From UBA10438 sp964432155 (lineage in GTDB: Bacteria; Bacteroidota; Ignavibacteria; Kapaibacteriales; Kapaibacteriaceae), in contig CAYSMF010000002.1 in assembly GCA_964432155.1 (NCBI GenBank), forward strand, positions 124,001 through 188,000: a DNA stretch of 64,000 nucleotides, read 5' to 3'. This document shows positions 58,228-64,000 of this stretch, piece after piece (within the stretch, counting starts at the first letter, position 1; the number at the start of each line of letters is the position of its first letter). Position numbers and translations under genes: made by a program. Under the pieces are notes generated by a model. That model made no database searches, had not been told where the DNA came from, and saw only the letters and a program-made list of their open reading frames with translations.

Positions 58228-59532
58228 ATGAACATGAACAAGCTCACAGTCAAGGCCCAAGAGGCCGTGCAACAGGCGCAAGAACTCGCCGGCGAGCACT
58301 CCAATCAAGTCCTTGAACCGCTTCACCTGCTTGGAGCCTTGCTGGCTGACCAAGAAGGTGTGGTTGGACCTATTCTCTCGAAGGCTGGCGCGCAGACATC
58401 GGTGGTTGCGCAGAAGGTAACAGATGCCATCGCTGCATTGCCGAAGGTGCAAGGGGCTGGTGGCATGGGTATCTCGTCTGACGGACAGAAGGCGCTACAG
58501 GATGCCTTCGCTGAAGCATCAAAACTGAACGACGAGTATGTGAGTACCGAGCACCTGTTGCTTGGCATCGTTGGATCGAAGTCGAATGCTGGACAGATGC
58601 TTCGTGATCAAGGCGTCACGCGCGACGTTGTCCTCAAGGTTCTCAAAGACATCCGCGGCAATCGTCGAGTGACCGGACAGAATGCGGAGGAAACGTATCA
58701 ATCACTCGAGAAGTATGCGCGTAATCTCAACGAAGAAGCACGCAAAGGGAAGATCGATCCGGTGATCGGTCGCGAAGAAGAGATCCGTCGAGTTCTTCAA
58801 GTACTCGCACGCCGCACGAAGAACAACCCTGTCCTCATTGGTGAGCCTGGTGTTGGTAAGACGGCCATTGTCGAAGGCATTGCCCAGCGCATTGTCTCGC
58901 AAGACGTGCCGGAAACACTTCGTTCGAAGACGATTTACTCGCTTGACATGGGTGCGTTGATTGCAGGAACCCAGTACCGAGGTCAGTTCGAAGAGCGTCT
59001 CAAGGCTGTAATCAAAGAGGTTGCCGACTCAAACGGTGAGTTTGTGCTCTTCATCGACGAGTTGCATACCCTCATCGGTGCAGGTGCTACGGGTGGTGCA
59101 ATGGACGCGGCAAACATTCTCAAGCCAGCGCTTGCGCGTGGTGAGTTGCGCGCCATCGGCGCAACTACGCTCGACGAGTACCGTCAGCACATCGAAAAAG
59201 ATCCCGCACTTGAGCGTCGCTTCCAAAAGGTGCTCGTGCAGGAACCAACCGTTGACGACACCATCAGCATCCTACGCGGACTCAAGGAACGCTACGAAGT
59301 GCACCACGGTGTGCGCATCACTGATGCAGCAATCGTGGCTGCTGCGCAGCTCTCGAACCGCTACATCACAGACCGCTTCCTGCCCGACAAAGCCATTGAC
59401 CTTGTCGACGAAGCAGCGTCGAAGCTGCGTATCGAGATTGATTCCATGCCCGAAGAGCTCGACTCACTGGAACGCCGCATCCGTCAGCTCGAGATCGAGC
59501 GGCAGGCGTTGTTGAGGGAGTTGGGCTCGTAA
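58228..59532 (+). CDS. clpB: Truncated ClpB: N domain and first AAA domain only
   Basis: 434 residues against about 860 in the family. The Clp N domain (residues 1-150, LTVKAQEAVQQAQELA, STEHLLLGI) and the complete NBD1 are present: Walker A GEPGVGKT, Walker B FVLFIDELHTLIGAG, YRGQFEERLKAV, DEYRQHIEKDPALERRFQ. The frame ends just as the coiled-coil middle domain begins (LEIERQALLRELGS). The second AAA domain does not follow; a convergent lipoprotein gene begins 17 bp later. Either a natural single-AAA protein or a 3' deletion. ATG 58228 and 58234 are both possible starts. Confidence 0.9.
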   Translation: MNMNKLTVKAQEAVQQAQELAGEHSNQVLEPLHLLGALLADQEGVVGPILSKAGAQTSVVAQKVTDAIAALPKVQGAGGMGISSDGQKALQDAFAEASKLNDEYVSTEHLLLGIVGSKSNAGQMLRDQGVTRDVVLKVLKDIRGNRRVTGQNAEETYQSLEKYARNLNEEARKGKIDPVIGREEEIRRVLQVLARRTKNNPVLIGEPGVGKTAIVEGIAQRIVSQDVPETLRSKTIYSLDMGALIAGTQYRGQFEERLKAVIKEVADSNGEFVLFIDELHTLIGAGATGGAMDAANILKPALARGELRAIGATTLDEYRQHIEKDPALERRFQKVLVQEPTVDDTISILRGLKERYEVHHGVRITDAAIVAAAQLSNRYITDRFLPDKAIDLVDEAASKLRIEIDSMPEELDSLERRIRQLEIERQALLRELGS

Positions 59533-59549
59533 CCGCCCTATTCCCACCC

Positions 59550-60233
59550 TTACTTGAGCGTATAGCTCTTCAGCATCTCGATAGCCCCCTTCAACTTCTT
59601 ACCGAAGATGATCTGGGATGGGGTTTCAATGCGAACGGTAACACCAAGCGACGGCGCGAACCAGTAGTAGTGGAATGTGCTGTAATCAGATACAACGGTA
59701 CCGTTTTGCGTGACTACGCGTGACACCGTGATCTTGATCTTGACTGTACGAACCTGAGTTCCAGAGATCGTTACTTGTTCTTCTGATACGCGTTCGCTGG
59801 CGATACGTCGTGTTGTTTCGACAACAACACCGTTGACATTGTCGCGATCGATGTTGAAGAGATTGCTCGACACACCGCTCGTGATCGGCATGCGGATCCA
59901 AACCTGATCATACCACGCATCCCAGCTGCTACCACGAACAACAATATCATTGTACTTGTCGACGGAATAGAACGATGAATCAGTATTGCTGCCCTTGACA
60001 ACCCACACGTCAGTTTCGTCGTCAAACACAATTCCTGACGCGACAACAGAATCCGTGTGCGTCTTTTCCGAACCGGCAACCACTGCCCCGTTTGTATCCG
60101 TGTCGTACGTTTCAAACGTATACGTCGACCCAACGCGTGGCATCGATGTTGTGGTAGCATTGTCAGGTGTCGTTGACGTTGAACAGGCAGCGACAACAAT
60201 TGCAAGTGACACCAGCAGAGTTGCAAACTTCAT
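59550..60233 (-). CDS. Predicted lipoprotein (unknown function)
   Basis: 227 residues from the ATG at 60233 with a lipobox (LAIVVAAC, Cys near residue 17); longer upstream starts lack a signal peptide. The mature part is one beta-rich domain (RVGSTYTFETYDTDTNG, DDETDVWVVKGSN, FHYYWFAPSLGVTVRI) resembling DUF-type lipocalin-like outer-membrane lipoproteins in texture only. No homologue recognised. Convergent with the truncated clpB. Confidence 0.83.
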   Translation of the reverse strand: MKFATLLVSLAIVVAACSTSTTPDNATTTSMPRVGSTYTFETYDTDTNGAVVAGSEKTHTDSVVASGIVFDDETDVWVVKGSNTDSSFYSVDKYNDIVVRGSSWDAWYDQVWIRMPITSGVSSNLFNIDRDNVNGVVVETTRRIASERVSEEQVTISGTQVRTVKIKITVSRVVTQNGTVVSDYSTFHYYWFAPSLGVTVRIETPSQIIFGKKLKGAIEMLKSYTLK

Positions 60234-60287
60234 GGTCGTTCTTTCGGTACGTAATGTTGAATATGTTGTGTTGAGGCATTCAAATGA

Positions 60288-60319
60288 AAAGGTCGCGACG
60301 TGATGTCGTCGCGACCTTT
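60288..60319. terminator. Terminator downstream of nuoI
   Basis: A perfect 12-bp stem (AAAGGTCGCGAC with GTCGCGACCTTT) around an 8-nt loop, 33 bp after the nuoI stop, between nuoI and the lipoprotein gene on the same strand. The A-flanked stem gives a U-rich tail on the minus strand. Confidence 0.7.
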
Positions 60320-60351
60320 GTGAAATCAGTCGTGCGGGAACACCTACGGCA

Positions 60352-60852
60352 TCAGCGCCACTGGCGCAGAAACTCGAGGCGCTCTTGAAGTTGTGCAACT
60401 GGCACGAGGAGCTTTTCCTTGCCGAAGATGCCTTCTTCTTGTGAGCCGAAGACGAGCTCGTAATCCTTGCTCATCACGATTGCTTCTTCTGGACAGACTT
60501 CTTCGCAGAAGCCACAGTAGATGCAGCGAAGCATGTTGATTTCGAACTTCTCTGGATACCGTTCCTTTTCCTTCTCTGTTTCAGCCGCGCGCACTTCGAT
60601 GGCAAGCGCTGGGCATACACGCGAGCAGAGTCCGCATGCAACGCAACGTTCGCCGTCCTCTTCTTGGACAAGGACTGGACGTCCGCGATACGAGCCTTCC
60701 GGGATCCACCGTTCTTCTGGATACTGACGTGTGAACTTCGGCTTGAACATCTGCTTGAGAGTCAGGCCGAGCCCCTTGGCAATCTCAGGGAGATAGATTC
60801 GCTCCCAAAAGGTGAGTCGCTGAGCTTCTGTATTCGACGAGATATTTGCCAT
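60352..60852 (-). CDS. nuoI: NADH-quinone oxidoreductase subunit I
   Basis: 166 residues. Carries the two [4Fe-4S] clusters N6a/N6b of the complex I peripheral arm: CVACGLCSRVCP and CIYCGFCEEVCP. The N-terminal amphipathic region (GLGLTLKQMFKPKFTRQYPE) matches the family. Last gene of nuoG-nuoH-nuoI, 35 nt after nuoH. Confidence 0.97.
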   Translation of the reverse strand: MANISSNTEAQRLTFWERIYLPEIAKGLGLTLKQMFKPKFTRQYPEERWIPEGSYRGRPVLVQEEDGERCVACGLCSRVCPALAIEVRAAETEKEKERYPEKFEINMLRCIYCGFCEEVCPEEAIVMSKDYELVFGSQEEGIFGKEKLLVPVAQLQERLEFLRQWR

Positions 60853-60887
60853 AGCTGTCTGGTACCGTTCTTGAGTTCAACGAGTGC

Positions 60888-61934
60888 TTAGTTGAAGAAA
60901 TACACGCCAAGTCCAGTAAGGATGACGTTGGCGAGAGCCAGTGGAAGGAGGATCTTCCAACCGAGGTTCATCAGCTGATCGTAACGGAAGCGTGGAAGCG
61001 ACCAACGAATCCAGATGAACACAAACACGAGCGCAAACGCCTTTGTCAGGAATGCAACATGACCGATGATGACCATCGGGATCGATGTTGCTGGCAGACC
61101 AAGAATTGCGGCATCGTCAAGGAATGGAATTGCATCCCAACCGCCGAGATACAACGCAGCCATGATGCAGCTTGATGCAAGGATGTTTGCGTATTCAGCG
61201 AGGTAGAGCAGACCGAACTTCATGCCCGAGTACTCAGTGTGATATCCACCGACGAGCTCCGGCTCTGCTTCTGGAAGGTCAAATGGTGCGCGATTAGTCT
61301 CGGCAAGTGCCGTGATAAGGAACAAGATGAACCCAAACGGCTGGAGGAAGACAAGCCAGATGTGTTCGCTCTGCCACGTGATAAACTCAACCAAGTTCAA
61401 CGTACCTGCGATCAGCACCACGCCAACGATTGCCAAGCCCATCGAGAGCTCGTACGAAATCATCTGCGCCGACGAGCGTAAGCCACCCATGAGCGAGTAC
61501 TTGTTGTTCGAGCTCCAACCCGCAAGCGCTACACCGTAAACGCCAACGGACGTCATGGCAAGCACCGCAAGGACACCAATGTTCATGTTCGGTGTCATCG
61601 TGAGCGAGTAGAGTGTACCACCGATGTCGACAGGCGGCGTGAAAGGAATCACCGCAAACACGGTGACGGATACCCCGATGGCGATGATCGGCGCCAACAA
61701 GTGGAACTTGTAATCTGCAGCTGCAGGAACAACGTCCTCTTTGAGGTAAAGCTTAATCACGTCGGCAAACGACTGGAACAGACCCCATGGGCCTACCCGG
61801 TTTGGACCGATACGATTCTGAATCCACGCAGCGATCTTCCGTTCAGCAAGAACCATGTAGGCCGCCGCGACGAGCATGAGGTTGACAAGAATGCCAGCCT
61901 GTACAAGGACGATGATCAGTTCTGTTGTAGACAT
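60888..61934 (-). CDS. nuoH: NADH-quinone oxidoreductase subunit H
   Basis: 348 residues, eight or more membrane helices. The quinone-chamber membrane subunit. Motifs: AERKIAAWIQNRIGPNRVGP, LADVIKLYLKED-like region, FDLPEAEPELVGGYHTEYSG and IRWSLPRFRYDQLMNLGWK. Begins 4 nt after nuoG ends. Confidence 0.97.
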   Translation of the reverse strand: MSTTELIIVLVQAGILVNLMLVAAAYMVLAERKIAAWIQNRIGPNRVGPWGLFQSFADVIKLYLKEDVVPAAADYKFHLLAPIIAIGVSVTVFAVIPFTPPVDIGGTLYSLTMTPNMNIGVLAVLAMTSVGVYGVALAGWSSNNKYSLMGGLRSSAQMISYELSMGLAIVGVVLIAGTLNLVEFITWQSEHIWLVFLQPFGFILFLITALAETNRAPFDLPEAEPELVGGYHTEYSGMKFGLLYLAEYANILASSCIMAALYLGGWDAIPFLDDAAILGLPATSIPMVIIGHVAFLTKAFALVFVFIWIRWSLPRFRYDQLMNLGWKILLPLALANVILTGLGVYFFN

Positions 61935-61938
61935 GGGC

Positions 61939-63711
61939 TTACTGTGGTTTCAGGACATGTGATTCATACACAACACCGACGGGATCTGGCGACGATGCCT
62001 TGCCAAGGACGAGTCCATGGTAGGCATTAAGAAGCTCGTACGACATTCCATTGAATTGCTGTACGTGCGCTGCGATATCGGCAAAGACATCCGAGCTCGA
62101 TGTGTAGTTCCACGTTGCACCAAGCTGCTGCGCGATGCTCCGCAGGATTTGCCATGCTGGACGGCAGTTACGCTGCTCCCCTTGCGACCAACGGTCGTTC
62201 GGTGCACCGAACTTGTCCCAACGGCTCATCTTCATGCCCATCGAACGAAGGTTCTCCTTCGTCACAACAGCTGGCTCGAAGCGCTGTACGCGATGGAGTG
62301 TGTTCGTGAACGTACCTTCTGATTCTGCCCATGTAGACATCGGCAGGAACACATTTGCTTGCTTTGCTGTGACAGTATCGTGCGAGCCAATGACGATCAG
62401 TGTATCAACACTCGCTGAGGCATCAGCAAGGGATGGATGTGCACTGAGATCTTCTGCCATCACGATAAGCGCCTTGACGTCTCCGCGCTTGATGCGATCA
62501 GCCATAGCATCAATGCCATGTCCGTCACCGCGCGGTGCGATGCCGACCGTGTGCGCGCCAATTGCGTTCGGGCTCTTGTCGTTGACACGCAAGAACTCGT
62601 CGCCAAAGGTGTGGTCGTTATGCTTGATGTAGTCGACGTTGCCCGTCTTGAGCACGTCGTGTGCAAGGCGTGCGAGCACGTAGTTGTCTTCGTTCGATGC
62701 ATGGGCAGAACCAACAACGGCAATCTGCGAGCCCTTGAGGTTGCGCAGTGCAGAAGATGCTGCTTCAAGCGCTTCATCCCACGATGCAGCAGCGAGCTGT
62801 CCGTTCGTACGAACCATCGGACCGCTCAAGCGTGCTTCGTTGACAAGTGCTGGTGTCGTGAGACGACCCGTATCGCACATCCAGTACGTGTTGACATGCA
62901 TGTTCGTACGTGGCTCTGTGCGGAGCACTTCGTTGTTCATCACGCCGATCTTGATGTTGCAACCACGGGCGCAACCTGGACAGATCGAATCGGTGAACGA
63001 CATTTCCCATACGCGTGCCTTGAAGCGGAAGTCGATGCTCGTGAGCGCACCTACGGGGCAGATGTCGATCACATTCATCGAGTACTCGCTATCGAACGTC
63101 GTGTCTGGGAACGTGCGAATCGTCACCTTATCGCCACGCTGTACAAACGACAGAACTGGCTGCTTAGCAACTTCATCGGCGAATCGAATACAGCGTGAGC
63201 ACGAGATGCAACGCTCGCCGTCGAACATGACGTTCGGGCCGAGCTCGACACGCTTTTCCTTGTGCGTCTTTTCTTCCGCGAACCGGCTCTTGCCCTTCGA
63301 GTGCATGAAGGCATACTCTTGGAGCTTACACTGGCCTGCTTCGTCGCAGATCGGACAGTCCAGCGGGTGGTTAATGAGCAGAAACTCCATGACGGCGTTT
63401 TGCGCGCCTTCCGTCTTCTGACTCGTCGTATCCACGATCATTCCGTCAGCTACAGGCGTCGCACATGCGATCTGCATCTTCGGGAACCAATTCACAACCG
63501 GAGCACCATCGTCGCCGTACATCAGCGATCCGTCGGTGTCCTTCTTGTGCGTGCCAACGTTGACGAGGCACATGCGGCAGTTCCCCGCTACGCTCAGCGC
63601 AGGGTGCCAACAGAAATGCGGGATGGTAATCCCGTTGTCGAGAGCGGCCTCAATAATGGTCTTGCCTGGGGCTGCCTCGATGATGCGACCGTCAATGATG
63701 ATTTGGGGCAT
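61939..63711 (-). CDS. nuoG: NADH-quinone oxidoreductase subunit G (short form)
   Basis: 590 residues, shorter than E. coli (about 908) or Thermus (about 783). All N-terminal cluster sites are present: a [2Fe-2S] ferredoxin domain (PHFCWHPALSVAGNCRMC), the His-Cys site HPLDCPICDEAGQCKL, CISCSRCIRF with CPVGAL, and a CPGCARGC site (N7-type). The C-terminal molybdopterin-oxidoreductase-like domain is reduced. Preceded by AGGAAGGA and a -7 box at 63758. nuoE and nuoF do not follow in this window. Confidence 0.95.
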   Translation of the reverse strand: MPQIIIDGRIIEAAPGKTIIEAALDNGITIPHFCWHPALSVAGNCRMCLVNVGTHKKDTDGSLMYGDDGAPVVNWFPKMQIACATPVADGMIVDTTSQKTEGAQNAVMEFLLINHPLDCPICDEAGQCKLQEYAFMHSKGKSRFAEEKTHKEKRVELGPNVMFDGERCISCSRCIRFADEVAKQPVLSFVQRGDKVTIRTFPDTTFDSEYSMNVIDICPVGALTSIDFRFKARVWEMSFTDSICPGCARGCNIKIGVMNNEVLRTEPRTNMHVNTYWMCDTGRLTTPALVNEARLSGPMVRTNGQLAAASWDEALEAASSALRNLKGSQIAVVGSAHASNEDNYVLARLAHDVLKTGNVDYIKHNDHTFGDEFLRVNDKSPNAIGAHTVGIAPRGDGHGIDAMADRIKRGDVKALIVMAEDLSAHPSLADASASVDTLIVIGSHDTVTAKQANVFLPMSTWAESEGTFTNTLHRVQRFEPAVVTKENLRSMGMKMSRWDKFGAPNDRWSQGEQRNCRPAWQILRSIAQQLGATWNYTSSSDVFADIAAHVQQFNGMSYELLNAYHGLVLGKASSPDPVGVVYESHVLKPQ

Positions 63712-63757
63712 TGCTGTCCTTCCTGTTTCCGATCGAACGCGTACGTCCTGAATCGAG

Positions 63758-63765
63758 CAAACATA
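63758..63765 (-). promoter_or_regulatory. -7 box (TATGTTTG, minus strand) for nuoGHI
   Basis: A perfect TAnnTTTG match on the minus strand, about 46 nt before the nuoG ATG, with a strong Shine-Dalgarno site (AGGAAGGA) in the leader. Confidence 0.5.
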
Positions 63766-63804
63766 CGAGAATTCAACGTCTTCCCAGCGTGGTCACCTGT
63801 TACC

Positions 63805-63812
63805 TATCTTCG
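63805..63812 (+). promoter_or_regulatory. Probable -7 box (TATCTTCG) for the gene at 63844
   Basis: The same TTCG variant of the -7 box as before the methyltransferase at 5696. A leader of about 30 nt carries GAAGGA. Confidence 0.4.
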
Positions 63813-63843
63813 AAGAATTGTTTCCGTAGCGAAGGATGGTACG

Positions 63844-64000
63844 ATGGTTCGGTTTCTGACAGTGGCGGCGTGCTGCATGGTGCTCAGTGTTGCGGCGTTT
63901 GCGCAAACATCACGCACCTATTTGCCGGCATCGTTGAGCTACCTCGTGCCTACGGGTCTCCTCGCGGATAGTCTGGGTGCCGCTCCTGGACTCGGCTTTT
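63844..64000 (+). CDS. Exported protein, 3' end cut by window edge
   Basis: 52 residues are visible from the ATG at 63844, with a GAAGGA Shine-Dalgarno site. Signal peptide FLTVAACCMVLSVAAFA-Q, then a short mature start (TSRTYLPASLSYLVPTGLLA). The frame is open to the window end. The start of the mature region reads like a Bacteroidota outer-membrane beta-barrel or a secreted protein, but too little is present to name it. The overlapping 86-residue frame starting at 63711 is a shadow. Confidence 0.7.
   Translation, partial: MVRFLTVAACCMVLSVAAFAQTSRTYLPASLSYLVPTGLLADSLGAAPGLGF

Overview
This 64 kb window looks like chromosomal core genome of a Gram-negative member of the Bacteroidota/Chlorobiota (FCB) group, and I would guess a Kapabacteria-like lineage. 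The evidence is: four secreted proteins ending in type IX secretion (T9SS) sorting domains, a PorX-type T9SS regulator, Bacteroidota-type -7 promoter boxes (TAnnTTTG), a Bacteroidetes/Chlorobi-style large IspG (here split in two), and many outer-membrane or secreted lipoproteins. I saw no prophage, transposase, integrase or CRISPR array. Naming the lineage is inference, because no rRNA gene is present.

Layout. 1-8.7 kb: 3'-truncated alaS, then two inward-facing two-gene modules (a small Cys-rich secreted protein coupled by an ATGA overlap to a larger T9SS cargo protein) flanking a methyltransferase. 8.8-13.1 kb: a cluster of GGGTCGAC repeats in front of an M61 peptidase, then trmH, nuoD, tRNA-Leu and tRNA-Ser. 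13.1-20 kb: rsgA diverging from recJ, a Dna2-like nuclease-helicase, yebC and ruvC. 20-25.2 kb: gap-pgk-rhomboid-ispG(N)-ispG(C). 25.2-27.8 kb: tRNA-Gln-prs-rplY and a small-protein-rpmE-rpsR operon, both on the minus strand. 27.8-36 kb: an aspartate-kinase-like gene, then smc and mreBCD on the minus strand. 36-44.6 kb: a MATE transporter, a T9SS cargo gene, and dus-tilS-hpt-ftsH followed by a hairpin-preceded lipoprotein gene. 44.6-47.8 kb: a three-gene set resembling the decaprenylphosphoryl-arabinose pathway (UbiA/DprE1/DprE2) and tRNA-His. 48-52.4 kb: rho with a repetitive Arg-rich N-terminus, a CDF transporter and a beta-helix T9SS cargo. 52.4-56.9 kb: alkD, an aminotransferase, tsaE, porX and a thioesterase. 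57-59.5 kb: a small XRE regulator with two operator palindromes, two related 4-TM membrane proteins, and a ClpB that stops after its first AAA domain. 59.5-64 kb: a lipoprotein, nuoI-nuoH-nuoG, and the start of another secreted protein.

The genes mostly serve housekeeping: translation and tRNA modification, recombination and repair, glycolysis, isoprenoid synthesis, cell shape, and respiratory complex I (split between two loci). Extracellular proteins routed by Sec and then T9SS run through the whole window. Several genes appear to be transcribed from a -7 box lying 3-4 nt before the start codon, which suggests leaderless mRNAs; others keep good Shine-Dalgarno sites.

The observations I would follow up first are the paired Cys-rich/T9SS modules, the split IspG, the truncated ClpB, the XRE/4-TM cassette with its operators, the repeat cluster fused to a promoter, and the hairpin that appears to sequester a ribosome binding site after ftsH.
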